DNA of 64,000 nt from Gibbula magus (GCA_936450465.1 OW388301.1:21433523-21497522), one strand, 5' to 3'; shown: positions 10,901-22,651, numbered from the stretch's first letter. Notes: generated by a model not told the origin, from the letters alone. Made by a program: numbers and translations.

Positions 10901-13900
10901 TGATTGGGAACGCCTGGCAGCACAGGGATTTTAATCATTTACCTCCACCCGTTTTCATGGACATGAATACACCCTTCTTCTCGTACAGACTTCTTAAAAC
11001 TTTCTTTTGAGTTTCTGTCAGGTTTTCTACGCTAAATTTGTTACAAACTTTATCGTAATCGAGTGAGTCGACCGCCGCTATGTTTGTATCTATAAACAAT
11101 GGTAGTGATGCGTTTTGATTGGTCGAGTTGTTTACGCAGATAGTGTCTGCGTTTCGTTTCTGATTGGATCACATGGACCCAAGAGGAGGTAACTAGGTTA
11201 GGGATAAATTATAAATACCCTTACTGTTTTCCAGCGCTTGTGTGCAGATTTATCGGAACAATAGCGCTGGATTATCGAGGATGGATGCTCAATAGAATTT
11301 ATTTATTAAATATTGAAAAGGAGCCTATGAAACTATGGGCCTATGAGAAACAGGATTTTTAGAAACAAATAGGGGCTCTTTTTCATTATGTAATAAATGT
11401 TGATAATTCCAGAATAAAAATAAGAAGTAAAACAATAAACTGCAAAGGTCTACATTATTTATAATGAATATGGATTAAAGGTACATCCATTGTGTTGTTT
11501 GGGGTCAAATATGGCAAACGTTATATATGGTCTTATTTCATCGAGAAGTACCAACTGTTACCGAAAACCACCATTTTAATGATACTCGACTTCGTATATT
11601 GACGATATGAAGGTAAAAGTATCAATTTCTGATCGAAAACCAGACAATGCACAGCGTGTGGCGCGCGCCAATGAGTCAAACGTAATTTTAGAGTCTTATT
11701 TAAACCTGACAAAATAACACATTTGGGTTGATAATGTTCAATAGGTCATATAACTACTGTGCATGTAAATAGGTAGTGCACTTTCGGTTTCTGCACATGC
11801 ATAATGATGTTTCTCGATTTTAATTGGAAACCAGTAATTATGATATGTTTGGCGATTGGGGATGAATATGCAAGCTGAGTGAATTTGTTTGTATTGTTAA
11901 CAGCACATATGATGTGTTGGAACGTATTAAAGCCAAATGCAATTTTATGAAACACAATGGATGCACCTTTAATGTGTAACCAATTTTGATAATAACTTTT
12001 AAATTTGATGACTGGGCAATGACTTATATATATGATATGTGATATCTTAATCTTTTCCTTAGAGATAATTAAAAACATGATTCCTGATGAGCTTCAGAGC
12101 CAGTGGCCATATTTTTTTCAGCTTAAATGGCAAAATGAATGCAAACATCAATACATTTACCAGTCACCAGTTTATGGCTGTAAGGAATAGAATGTAAATT
12201 TGATGGATGTCCTGGGGGCGGAATAGCACAGTGGTTAGCACGTTCGGCTTCGAATAAATATGTCCAGGGTTCACATTCCGCCAGGGGCACGGCAACTTTG
12301 TCTGCAGTAGAGAACGGTTCTACACGCAGTAAGGTTTGGGTGCAATGCTACACTGAATTTCAGTACCACCCATGGTTCGCTAGTTCCAGCCGATGCTCGC
12401 AGGCTTCACCGCAATGCATAGCCACCATGGTGTTCAGGTTTTCTCACTGCCATAATACTAGCAGCCACGATATAAGTGAAATACTCTTGAAAGCGGCTTT
12501 AAACCCCAACTCACCTCACGAATGTCCTGGATATTAACACCCCTCCCTCTTGACAGTTAAAATTAATAAAAGACTCAATCAAGTGACCAGCCTCCAAATT
12601 CTTTATCTGCCTTATTTAATTATACCCTCGTCTGTCTGTCTGTCTGTCTGTCCGTCCGTCTGTCTGTCTTTGTGCAGAGCATATTTCTCAAACTATACAA
12701 TTACATGCTACCTTCACCAAACTTGCTATGCATGTTAGCCATGATCTCTAGTTGTGCCTTTTGAGGGTTAGATCGATTTCTGAATTTGATTTTTTTCGGT
12801 TTCCATGGAAACATGACCAAACAGTGACTCTGTAAGGAAGTCATTGTGTGCGGAGCATATATCCCAAACTACCGTAAGGGTGCTAGCTTCACCAAACTTA
12901 CTACACGTGTTAACCATGATCTCTAGTTGTGCCTTTTGAGGGTTTGATCGATTTCTGAACTTTATTTTTGCGGTTTCAATGGAAACATGACCAAACAGTG
13001 ACTCAATAAGGAACTCATTTTGTGATTTCCTAAACTATACGTTCTAGCTACACCAAACTTCATACACATGAACCATGATGCCTAGATGTGCCTTTTGAGG
13101 ATTAGACCAATTTCTCAATTTTATTTTTGGCTGTTTCCATGGAAACGTGGTTTAACAGTTATCTCTGGAATTGTACATTCGCTATTCATTCAATTTTACA
13201 CACAGGTTAGTCATTCCCATATATAGTTGTTAGTTAGTAGTCAGTTATGTCACACTATATTTGGAAGCGGGGGTATGTGAGCTGTGCTCGCTCTACACTT
13301 GTTGGTGTTATAACTTGTTGCATTATTGTAATAGAAAAGTCTTCTTATAATTTTTTTCTCAAAAACCCAAATGTTAAAGCTTCCAACCAATGATTACATT
13401 TTTGTTATTTTTTAAAACATGTGTGTTTGTAAAAACCTTCTGATTCTATAAACTCATCGTGTTCCTGTTCTTCTCTTCCAGGAACGGATAGTAGATTACT
13501 GCAGCAAGCTAGCGACTGAAGCTCACGGGTATCTGCTGGAGAAACTGTCCTCAGAAACACTACCGATACCGAAGAGCATGGAGTCGCCGTTCATGAGACA
13601 AATCAGACTACCTCATCTTAGTAAATATCCCGCAAACCCTGTGAGTAACTGTTGAAACTTTGACATTGTGATAACTGTATAATTAGTTGCCGGTATATAA
13701 ATTTTGATATGGCACAATTTTTCACTGGAATGCCTGCTCAAGGCGCTATTCACAAATTGCCCTGAGGGAATTGTACCTTCAATGCCGCTACTAAGTGCTA
13801 CACATGGCTGTATAGTTCTGTACTTCCCATGTTCGCTACAACGTATATAGCGCTCCGCTCACTCGTCTTGTACGTCCACGTGATATTGGTTCTGGAGTAT

Positions 13901-14997
13901 AACTTGAAAAAGTACATGACAATTTGGTATGAAAGTAACCTATATGGTGTAGTAATGCCTTTTAGGGGTTTCAACTCCAATATTCAGGGGGCAGGATAGC
14001 GCAGTGGTTAGCGCGTTCGACTTCGGATCAAGAGGTCCGGGGTTCTAATCCCGCCTGGGGCACGGCAACTTTGTCTGCAGTAGAGAACTGTTCTACATGC
14101 AGTAAGTTTTGGGTGCAATGCTACACTGAATTTCAGCATAGCATCCATGGTTTGCTAGTTCCAGCCGATGCTCGCAGGTTTCACCGCAATGCATTGCCAT
14201 ATGGCTTTGCGGGCTTTCTCTCTGCCGTAAAACTAGCAGCCGCGATATAAGTGAATTAATCTTGAAAGTGAAACCCCAACTCACCTCACCGCACCTCCAA
14301 GATTCAAATAATTGTTGAAATTATGACCAACAACGGTAACATTTTCAAACTCCAGTATGCTAACCGTCACACACACACTGTGCTCCACTGCGATAAGAAT
14401 ACTAACATATTGACGTCAAACATTGAACCACACATTCACATCGTGCTGTCACTTTACTGTACAGCTAGGAGAGAATTTACTATGTATCAGTTTCATTTAG
14501 TTATACGTTATATGTTATATTGGTTATTTTAGTTAAATGTCATCATTAGTTGATTCCAGGTCACTATTCATAAGCGCCTAGTGCAAAATGAAGGCTCATT
14601 TACGTCCATTACTACTCCAAGTTGATTTGGGAAGAGTCAATAGTGTTCATATGTTTAATCATATCCATCATAAAGATAGGGGTCATAGTGTTTTTCCGGA
14701 TGGATCCGCCATTGTACAAATGACAGTAATGATTGATTACATGCATGCAACTAATGGATATTATGTTTCAGGTTATTTCAACATATATTGAAAATAAACT
14801 TGTATGCTTTATTCGTGTTGCAGGAAGGATCTGTAGCAATCCACACAGACATCCGCCATCGCTTCAACATCCAGTGTGCCATCGAACCCATACAGGACCA
14901 TCTGTACTTGAGAATCAGCTGTACGATATACAACACTATAGAGGAATATAAGAAACTAGCTGATGTATTGCTGCAGGTTATTGAGCAATCAAAATAA
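4936..14997 (+). CDS. Class V aminotransferase, isopenicillin N epimerase-like (3' part, 5 exons)
   Basis: Exons 4936-5049, 6678-6830, 9538-9746, 13482-13640 and 14824-14997 (TAA) join in one frame with GT-AG introns and give the last 268 residues. Seen: VDGAHSPG (Asp67 of the fragment, expected to contact the PLP pyridine nitrogen), then TGNLHKW with Lys93 as the expected Schiff-base lysine, followed by FTPRGCALLYV and a C-terminal small domain with HLYLRISCTIYN. This order is that of class V fold-type I PLP enzymes annotated as isopenicillin N epimerase-like or cysteine desulfurase-like. The true substrate is unknown, and animal members do not make penicillin. About 150 N-terminal residues, including the first PLP-binding segments, are missing. 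I found no exon for them in 1-4935, so they probably lie upstream of the window. The first exon begins with two bases completing a codon. Introns hold SINEs and pearl-like repeats. Family confident, function not. Confidence 0.92.
5128..5452 (-). repeat. Pearl-like family A core repeats
   Basis: Two and a half copies of the roughly 145-bp core (TTGGCCAGTGGGGATTC, AAATTGTAGATTTTGTCACC); no element ends. Confidence 0.8.
5467..6068 (+). mobile_element. Pearl-like element, family B
   Basis: Starts with a hairpin (ATCCCCCGCCACGAAG / GAAGGGGGAT), then a CCGTCCG microsatellite, then about three diverged core repeats containing GACAGCTTTTCTCAGAAACC. Confidence 0.75.
6163..6468 (+). mobile_element. 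tRNA-derived SINE, main family
   Basis: Flanked by a 14-bp target duplication TCAAATAG(C/A)TCAAG (6150-6163, 6466-6479), as left by LINE-driven insertion. Confidence 0.9.
7535..8190 (+). mobile_element. Pearl-like element, family C
   Basis: Starts with hairpin ATTATGTCCCCCGAAA / CCGGGAGACATAAT, then TCCGTTATTCCG repeats and about three core repeats sharing TTTCCATGGAAAC and TTTTCCGGCCTC; ends GCGGGGGACATC. Confidence 0.8.
8350..9320. mobile_element. Diverged DNA-transposon relative containing a 120-bp tandem duplication
   Basis: CTAGCGGTTAGAACAAT at 8357 and segments near 9000-9140 also occur in 21519-22108. At 8529-8770 a 120-bp unit is present twice with few differences, and both strands stay open across it. 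At 9001-9142 two 38-bp arms (TACCCCAATGTGTTTTG ...) form a hairpin. Confidence 0.6.
9834..10530 (-). mobile_element. Pearl-like element, family A
   Basis: Inverted copy starting TTAGCTCATCAGGCCTGAAA with a CCGTCCG microsatellite and two core repeats. The downstream part to about 10440 matches (inverted) the leading region found at 39170-39370. Confidence 0.8.
10701..11283. mobile_element. Long-TIR element with 9-bp target duplication (MULE- or Merlin-like)
   Basis: About 72 bp of nearly perfect inverted terminal repeat (CATCCTCGATAATCCAGCGC at each end, one mismatch), continuing with gaps to about 95 bp. The 9-bp GATGCTCAA is duplicated exactly at 10692-10700 and 11284-11292. No coding capacity. 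A 9-bp duplication with long TIRs is typical of Mutator-like elements; Merlin is the alternative. Confidence 0.85.
11479..11968. mobile_element. TTAA-flanked MITE, family 2, intact copy
   Basis: 490 bp, ends AGGTACATCCATTGTGTT and AACACAATGGATGCACCT, TTAA on both sides (11475-11478 and 11969-11972). Confidence 0.85.
12216..12520 (+). mobile_element. tRNA-derived SINE, main family
   Basis: Target duplication ATGTCCTGG at 12207-12215 and 12522-12530. Confidence 0.9.
12621..13290 (+). mobile_element. Pearl-like element, family E
   Basis: TCTG/TCCG microsatellite after ATACCCTCG, then about three core repeats with CACCAAACTT and TTTCCATGGAAACATGACC, ending AAGCGGGGGTATG. Confidence 0.75.
13722..13835 (-). 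mobile_element. SINE fragment, second family
   Basis: ATTGTACCTTCAATGCCGCT and the following CTAAGTGCTACACATGGCTG match the body of 3637-3945; the tRNA head is missing. Confidence 0.6.
13987..14298 (+). mobile_element. tRNA-derived SINE, main family
   Basis: Full copy with target duplication TCCAA(T/G)ATTCA around it. In the last intron of the aminotransferase gene. Confidence 0.9.
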
Positions 14998-15010
14998 AAT
15001 AAATTAGAAA

Positions 15011-15016
15011 AATAAA
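15011..15016 (+). terminator. Candidate poly(A) signal of the aminotransferase gene
   Basis: AATAAA lies 14 bases after the TAA at 14997. A second AATAAA sits at 14998-15003. The region is A/T-rich, so either may be used. Confidence 0.5.
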
Positions 15017-15246
15017 ATATTCAAATTGTTGATGAAGACTACAGCTAAAGAGACTCCCTTTCTGCTTGTGTCCAGTATGCATGCATTGCCCATCAGAATA
15101 GCATACCATATACCATATACACTTGCTTAGCTTCCAGACGTTACTCAAGTTATATCTTCCCACGTAACCTCTGTTTCAAGAGGGCAATATTTCTGCTAAC
15201 AAATCTGCTTGATATTAAAACTTGCAAAACGGGTACGACCTTATCT

Positions 15247-15487
15247 CTAATAATAATAATGATAAGTGCATTTCTAATGCGCTAAATTCCATTCAGTATT
15301 TTCTATCCAATCAAAAATCGTTTTACATCTCCGAAGGACCCTTGTCTTTATAACAAGGTTATATTTGGGATAACACTACCTTCAATAGTACAATTTCTTG
15401 TCCGTTGCGGGATTTGAACCCACACCCTCAGAGTAAGGCTACTATCGGTAACCGTACCAACTAGTTTACCACACGACCACTGGGCCT
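15247..15487 (-). mobile_element. tRNA-derived SINE, second family
   Basis: Minus-strand head with box B GGGTTCAAATCCC (about 15412) and box A-like TGGTCGTGTGGTAAACTAG (about 15470); ATA-rich tail at 15247. A functional tRNA is unlikely because no complete cloverleaf forms. Confidence 0.7.
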
Positions 15488-15499
15488 TGACTTATGTCT

Positions 15500-17080
15500 T
15501 GTAACAAACATGTACACATCACACAGTGAAAGGTAATCTAATCTTCATGAGATGATAAGAATGCTCAATTTGAGCACAACAAACTTATTGCTCTCTACTG
15601 CTAGTCAAGAAAGTGTTGTATTTGTAACAGAGGTTTTGTTGTAAGAAATGACTTGAGTAACCTCTCTGCGAGAGAATGAGAAGAAGTAACGTCTGTATGC
15701 ATGCAGATATATCGAATGTATTATTTGTTTCATCATTCTTGGATATGATAAGACCAAAATTTTGAAGATATACTGGACAAAATAATTTAGGGATATTTTG
15801 AGTTTCATGATTGATATTATATTGAGTGAATAGATAGAATATTACTCGTTATTTGAAAATATCCCTAGTAGCTATAGCTATTTTTGTCCAGTATATATTG
15901 TTTCTGACAAATAACATCTCTTCTCATCTTTTCTATAAATATTAATACGTCATTTTAAGAATATTTACATAATGAGCATATTTTATCAAAAACTGTAATT
16001 TCTCATTCATAAATATTTCAAAGGTTTAAATTAACTTCTGTGATACTATTCAAAATATTGGTTCGTTTTTTATTTCAATCAAATCTCACCATTTGTCACC
16101 TAGTGATTTGACAAATATTTGAAATTGTGAATTTAAAGCATGAAATAATTTCCTTGTGATTTTTGTAAGATTTATAAATTTAACATTAATGTTTTATGTC
16201 ATGTTGAAGATATGTATACATTTTGTTATATTTGTTTGAAGAGTCCAATGTTATGATTATAAAATTTAATGTATACTCCATACTTATACTTTGTCCAGTT
16301 TTATACTACTAATTTAAAGTATTATTGAAATAAATATTGGCAATAAAATAATTTTGTTGTTAATGTATTATGATATTTTCTGTCACTCACGGAAACATAG
16401 AAGAAGCAAATTAAAAGTTTTATTTAAGAAATAGAAGACAAGTTGGCGTGTGTTTTATGCTCTCTGCTATGTTTTATTCTACGATAAACATGGGCGTAGC
16501 TTCTATTACGCAAAGTACGCATTTGCGTACAACATTTTTGGCCAGATACATGCCTTGATGTCATAAAATATGCAACGTAAATAAAGCTGATCGACGACTG
16601 GCATTAACCTTTCCTTACCAGTGACTTTATCCACTAGATTATTAATTCCAGTAAGTTCAGACAGTTCTGATAAAGAGGAGACGACTATGTTCTTAGTCTA
16701 AATGGTAAAATCTTTGCATCATTACGGAATTATTACACACATCGCTTCGCCAAATATATCATTTATTTCCCTATACAGTGGTATCCTCTTCATTGTAAAG
16801 TCATTTAAGAGAATGCCAGTGTCCACTCAAGCACAGACATTTTCTGTTGAGAATTTGTTTCCAAGGACTTTATTAAAATATTACAGAATAATTTGCATCA
16901 AATATTAAATACGAATCCAGTGTGCGTCTGATTTGTGTAGAAAACGATATGAATTGAACTAAAACATAATTAATAGAATATACCTTAAACCATTATGAAT
17001 AATCATATGATTTCACAAGGACCCTCGATGCCATGTTAAAATGAAGGAATTTAGCTCAGCCCAGAAGCAAAGTTTTATTT
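15500..17080. other. No recognisable gene
   Basis: Strongly A/T-rich intergenic DNA downstream of the aminotransferase; no repeat family recognised. Confidence 0.5.
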
Positions 17081-17330
17081 TACCCCCGACCAACGGTTGT
17101 GGCTATACCGTATCACCAACAATTCCGTCCGTCCGTCCTTCCGTCCGGAGAATTTTTTGTCCGATCGATTACAGAAAAACTATTCATCTCATCCTTTCAA
17201 ATTTGGCACATGTCCTCTTCACCACTAGGAGAGGTGCAGTGCAAAATGTGACACCATTTGGTGAACTTTTTATTTTTTTGCGAATTTTTTAATATATTTT
17301 TTAACTTGTATTCGGATCTAGAATGGATGA
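17081..17330 (+). mobile_element. Pearl-like element fragment, family F
   Basis: TACCCCCGACCAACGG head and CCGTCCGTCCTTCCGTCCGG microsatellite, followed by one core-like segment. Confidence 0.55.
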
Positions 17331-18338
17331 AGCTACTTCTGTGTTGTCATTTGTTGACTTTATCATTTTCTTTTTCATGTAACTTTCATCAAAAGTTACT
17401 TCTGTGTTCTTGTTGATTTTACTATTTTATATTTCCACTGGTGATATTTTGGAAAAAGTTAAATTTTCTTTCCTTTCAGCCATAAACTGCTGTATATCCC
17501 TCACTGTGCTAACAGGGGTGGGCTTCCATGTACCGGTCACTCGAATGAATCATTACGATGAATTAATTACCAAAATAATGTTGAAATCGGTGGTAATGAT
17601 AGTAGTGAATTATGTTATCCCTACCTTTCAAGTTATTCTTACTCCTACTTTTCCAAAACCACCTATTTTAAAGGAACACTGAGTCGAGAATAAAAAATGA
17701 GTCCCATCTTTATCTCACTAAGCTGATCAGAGTGTCTGCTAACGAGTTACGCTTCACTTCACTGTCTACCTGCAGCAGTTTTTATTACCAATTACGTCAA
17801 TCGTCTTAAATTTGGTGTCTGTGACTTGTTAGCAGACATGTTAATCAGCATAGGTAGATACACATGATCTGATTGTTATTGTTGAAGCGGTGTCCCTTTA
17901 AATGAAGAGATTTGTCCGACTCTTTTCAGAAACACTTAGCAATTCCAGTTCATAGCTTATGCAGACACCTCTCTCTATAAGAAATACAAGATTAACCTAA
18001 ATTTATTTACAATAGTTAAATCATATCAATTTATTTTCTAATATAGAACATAGACGAAATATATTTATACAAAAATCTACTTATTTGAAGTTTCCAAAAT
18101 ATCCGTCCGGTGCCTGGAAATCACATCTATAGGCACTAAAATCCTAAAATTTTCTGGGAGGGCATGCCCCCAGACCCCCCTAGTCACCTCGGCCTCGTAC
18201 TGCGTACTACTTCTATTTCCTAGCTACGCCCATGATAAAGCACAACAAGTCTTCTATTTCTTATATGAGATGCCCTTAACCCATATCCATCCAAGCGGGT
18301 CTTTTAGGAAATTTGTAATTTAAGACTTCTGACCCTTT

Positions 18339-18368
18339 GGGGGGGGGGGGGGGGGGAGGGGGGGTGGT
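18339..18368. repeat. Poly-G tract
   Basis: 18 consecutive G, one A, then more G. It is the G-rich centre of a hAT-like fragment whose end is at 18466. Confidence 0.85.
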
Positions 18369-18664
18369 CCGGACCCCCCCCTTCCAAAATTGTTTGCATT
18401 GGCTGGTATGGGGGAAAAAAATGTGGACCCCCCCTTTTCAAAATTCCTGGATCCGCCACTGCAGTGTTCAAGAACAGATGAGACTTTGACACTCTGACAA
18501 TGGGTAAGTCATTGAGTTTATACAAGAAACCTCTGATACACCTGATGATAGCCATATACCAGATACCAGATACAGAAATTGAAAATAGAGGCAATTGTGA
18601 AACTCATCGATCGTTACTGAAATCCCTGGGAACATGAAACATAACATCCTGGGCCATGTTCAAG

Positions 18665-18794
18665 CACAGGTGAAGTTTAGCGCAAATATGTTGCGCAACA
18701 GAGATGAACGATCAGTTTTCCATATGTGCGAACGGATGGAAAACTGGTCATTCATCTCTGTTGCGCAACATATTTGCGCTAAACTTCACCTGTG
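18665..18794. repeat. Near-perfect palindrome, 57-bp arms
   Basis: Arms 18665-18721 and 18738-18794 pair with two mismatches around a 16-base loop. Ends CACAGGTGAAG / CTTCACCTGTG. A foldback MITE or a very long hairpin. Confidence 0.85.
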
Positions 18795-19024
18795 GTGCAA
18801 CTTGAGTGCTACATTGAGCGATCAATGAGCAATTATAAGCGCTCGCTGTTGTGCAGAGCTCAGGTTATTCGTCTCGTTGCAGCTATGATGTCAGACACAA
18901 GTTCCAAGATCTCTTGAAGTTTTGCATTTCAATGATAAAACAATTAGATCTGCTTGCAAGAGGAAAGAGAAATTAGTAACATTCTGTGGTATTTTGGTAT
19001 TTATATTTATATATATTTTCCAGG

Positions 19025-19154
19025 TTCCAAATCAATGGTTGATAACTGGTTTCTTACCCATGGAGGTGCTCCTACATACAACATTTGCCAATATCACAAG
19101 TACCAACTCTTCTCCTTCAGCTTGCTGTGGGAAGATGACCTGATTATGGAATAA
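19025..19154 (+). CDS. Possible terminal exon of a small unrecognised gene
   Basis: A T-rich tract ending in TTTTCCAG precedes an open stretch (SKSMVDNWFLTHGG... WEDDLIME) that ends in TAA at 19152-19154. AATAAA follows at about 19184, a sensible distance. An upstream ATGG|GTAAGT near 18512 would join in phase and give a 44-residue protein starting MGSKSMVDNWF, but nothing else supports that first exon. I do not recognise the peptide. It could be a real small gene, the end of an unseen one, or chance. Confidence 0.25.
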
Positions 19155-19278
19155 GCATATACTCTGAAACGTCTTGTACATCCACAATAAAGAAGTTGTC
19201 ATCCAGAAAATCATGTTTTCTTACCCGGAATACTGTCACCATTGCTGAGTGAGTAGGACCCGGGTACCCATGCATCAT

Positions 19279-19598
19279 GGGGGCGGAATAGCGCAGTGGT
19301 TAGCGTGTTCGGCTTCGGATCAAGAGGTCCGTGGTTCCAATCCCGCCAGGGGCACGGCAACTTTGTCTGCAGTAGAGAACTGTTCTACACGCATTAAGGT
19401 TTGAGTGCAATGCTACACTGAATTTCAGAGTAGTACCACCCATGGTTCGCTAGTTCCAGCCGCTGCTCGCAGGTTTCACCGCAGTGCATAGCCACATGGC
19501 GTTGCGGGCTTTCTCCCTGCCATAATACTAGCAGCCGCGATATAAGTGAAATAATCTTGAAAGCGGCGTTAAGCCCCAGCTCACCTCACCTCACCTCC
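19279..19598 (+). mobile_element. tRNA-derived SINE, main family
   Basis: Full-length copy with box A TAGCGCAGTGGTTAGCG, the conserved body and a CTCACC tail. Confidence 0.9.
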
Positions 19599-19885
19599 AG
19601 AATCCGGAGGAGGCACTTTTGTGAAATAATCTTGAAAGCGGCGTCTATTATTTTCAACCAGTCTACACCAAAGGCGTCTATTTGAGGCAGGCGTCTATTT
19701 CGCAATAAGGCTCGTAGAGACAGACGACTTCAGTAGGGGTCAGCAATAACAGAAGTTAAATTTGGTTTACCCAGCGTTTAATTACGGCAGGCTTTTATTA
19801 TTTCCAGAAAGCCCTGTGCAAGGGTGTCTATATGAGGCAGGCTTCTATTCAAGGCAGGCGTGTAATTAAGGAAATATGGTATTTG
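19599..19885. repeat. Unclassified repeat with recurring GGCAGGC-GTCTATT words
   Basis: AGGCAGGCGTCTATT-like words recur several times and end in GTAATTAAGGAAATATGGTAT. It looks like a decayed DNA transposon end. No coding capacity. Confidence 0.4.
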
Positions 19886-20332
19886 CAAGTAAGCGTCACT
19901 AACAACGATTTTCTTGCAATTCAGCGCTATAAACATCATTGAGTAATAAATAAAATACTAAACTCGGTTCCGTTTGATACCATGTTTATGAAACTCATGA
20001 ATGGCATCGGTATGTTATCAAATGGGACATCGTTTAGTATCCTATATATATTTGAAGACTTTAACACAATATTAAAGTCAATTGGCATTAATAATAAATT
20101 TGATTGAACTAACCATATATCTTTATACTTTAGGTTTCCAGCTCCATAATTCTGCCTATCAGTTGCATAAAATATTACAAAATCTTACATATTACATGTT
20201 GGAGATCGACAAAACAGGTATCCAGGTAGGGTAGGGTATTAGGGGGTCGGGTACTCTTGTTGAAAAAATCTACTAGAATCTACTAGACTACAAAGAATGG
20301 CTTACAATTGGTCTCAGCTTCAGTACTAAGAA

Positions 20333-20560
20333 GACTTCCAAACGCAAGGCATAACTCTTGCCAGTCTGCATTACTGGCTGATTTAAGTCTTGCGGTATTT
20401 CCCTCGCTTTGTTGTGCCTATAGATAGTGAATCGTTGCACCAGAAATGCATAGCGGGCCTGGATTTCTAAGCACAGATTTTTTAAGGAAATACTGCAAGG
20501 CCTGAATCAGCCAGTAATGGAGACTGGCAAGAGTTATGCCTTGCATTGGGAAGTTGTTGT
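20333..20560. mobile_element. Foldback element, family A
   Basis: About 60-bp inverted ends sharing GCAAGGCATAACTCTTGCCA and TACTGGCTGATT, non-coding centre. Relatives at 28517-28732, 40973-41400 and 41995-42182. Confidence 0.75.
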
Positions 20561-21179
20561 GGACATAGCTTCATCTGACATGATGCGGGCCAATTCGGAT
20601 TATCAATTCAACTATATACCGTATCATAAGTATATACTTAGAATTAAATGAAGAAGTTGGGAAGTTGGTACTAAGATTGGTTAATGGAACTGGGAACTGT
20701 CATTCATAAATATACATCAAGGTTACCTACAGTACGAGGGCTGATACAATTGATACAAGAGTTTCCTTCATACACTTCATCACTCACAACTGAAGCGTGT
20801 TCAGGACTGCGAGTACTCGCTTGGCGTGTACGCGCGTACCTGCGAACGGCTCCTGAGGTCGCGAGTACTTCCCAAGATGATTTCAGAATATCATCACCAT
20901 TTTGAAAAATATAAGTGCCTTGCACATAGAAATTGACCAAATGTCAATTGAGAGGGTTTTAAAAGAAAGAAAAATGAAGTAATGAAACTTTGTGACACGC
21001 GACTCCATCTTGGATCACAATTACTCGCTTGGCGAGACTGCTCCAAAGTGGTCATGCGTGAATTTGCGAGTACGCGCCAACTCGTTGTCGTTCAGAAGCG
21101 TGTGCTCACGGATCTGAACACGCCTCAGATAACCCAAAAATGTTATCAAGAGGTGCTTCAGCTTCAAATGAAGTCCAGG

Positions 21180-21290
21180 AGCCATATTTTAGAAACTCTC
21201 TAAGCGCTAAGATAGTTGTAAGTGCCATACATTAACATTGACTTACGACTATCTTAGCAGTAAGACAGCTTCGAAAATATGGGCCCAGGC
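21180..21290. mobile_element. Short hairpin MITE, second copy
   Basis: GCCATATTTTAGAAACTCTC at the left and CTTCGAAAATATGGGCCC at the right share the arms and CTAAGCGCTAAGATAG core of 58629-58737. Confidence 0.7.
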
Positions 21291-21299
21291 CTCTACTCC

Positions 21300-21491
21300 G
21301 CTTCGACAACTTTGTCTGCTGTCCAGAACTATTTTACACTCACTAAGGTTTGGGTGCAATGCTATATTAAATTTCACCGCAGTACCACCCATGCTTTGCT
21401 AGTTCCAGCCAAGATCACATTTAACCATAATACATGGCGTTGCGGTCTTTCTTCCATGATATAAGTGACATACCCCAGATCACCTTACCTC
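21300..21491 (+). mobile_element. Degenerate headless SINE, main family
   Basis: Body words CAACTTTGTCTGCTGT.CAG, TTTGGGTGCAATGCTA and ATGGCGTTGCGG remain; the tRNA head and much of the tail are gone. Confidence 0.7.
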
Positions 21492-21518
21492 TAAGTAAGT
21501 GCATATGGCATATGTGGT

Positions 21519-22108
21519 ACCACAGGGGCGTGAATCGGTTAGAAATATAGTTTAAAAGACATAAACAAAGACCCCAGTCTGATTAAAATCGACGGTTTTC
21601 CGTGGAATAAAATTGCAAAATAGTGCATCTACCGGGATACGAACTCATATCTGTAGTAGGTTCCACGCCAAACCGTCTGAAAACAGCCCGTAGACTCGCG
21701 TAATTCAGGTAGCCAATCAAAAGACGCCCAACAAATGCTTTCGGTGCGAGAATATAGGGGCAGATAACTCCTAACAGCTATCCTTTGGTTTGTTCCGAAT
21801 GCTTTCAAAACAGTGACCGTTTAAAAACTACGTTGGTCCGCTATTTGACTGGGCTTTGGCTGTGCTAAACTGGTTCGATTTTAATCAGACTGACATAGAC
21901 CCTATACTCTATTTAAGAAATAAAGTTTGCTGTACCTCAATGTGTTTTGTAATAAAAGTATAGTTTTGCCCTGAACTATTATAGTAAAAGCACGAGGACG
22001 TACTTTTTTTTATTGTTCTAACCGCTAGACATTTTAGAATATTTTATATAGTACAAGGGTAGGGTCTATGTCTTTCAAACGCTATTTCTAAGCGATACAC
22101 GCCCCTGT
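21519..22108. mobile_element. MITE with roughly 50-bp TIR (CACAGGGGCGTG)
   Basis: CACAGGGGCGTG.ATCG.TTAGAAATA at the left is matched inverted at the right end (CGATACACGCCCCTGTG), probably with a TA target. Internal segments are shared with 8350-9142 and 47640-47880. Confidence 0.7.
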
Positions 22109-22279
22109 GTATGGTACTCGCTTTGCATGGTGGTAGGGCACATGAACCCCACATCTTGATACCCCATGAACAAAGGCAGACAGACAGACAGGACTCTATT
22201 ATGGTTTGGTTAGTCACTACATTTACAGTTTATAGTACATTCATTGCTAAATGCTGCAATAGTGCCCAAACAGGGTTAA

Positions 22280-22651
22280 AGGGGCAGTAGCACGTTTTTT
22301 CACTCAAATAAGTCGATGAAATGTATTTGAAAAATAATTTCACTAATAGTAAATCAACCTTCTATCTTTGGAAAATATAGTTAAAAATGAGTGTACATGG
22401 TTCGGTAAAGCCATGGGAATCGTTTTTGTCATTCAAAATAATGAAATGTATTCAAAATAAAATGGCCGCCATGCAATTTTTGCTTTATACGCAACACCGT
22501 TATTACCACTACAAATAATTGGTTTGTGTAATAAGATGTTTTACCCTCTATAGTAATATAAAGTATAAATATATATAACATAAGCTATCATTATAAATGG
22601 GAAATTTAAAAAAAATAAAATAAAATTCGCCAAAAAAGTGCTACTGCCCCT
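22280..22651. mobile_element. TTAA-flanked MITE, family 1, second copy
   Basis: Same termini as 1535-1887 (AGGGGCAGTAGCA / GCTACTGCCCCT), flanked by TTAA at 22276-22279 and 22652-22655, internal sequence inverted relative to the first copy. Confidence 0.8.

Noticed and set aside
15405..15487. Functional tRNA gene on the minus strand
   Set aside because: Box B is good, but no complete cloverleaf forms and the adjoining body and ATA tail mark it as a SINE.
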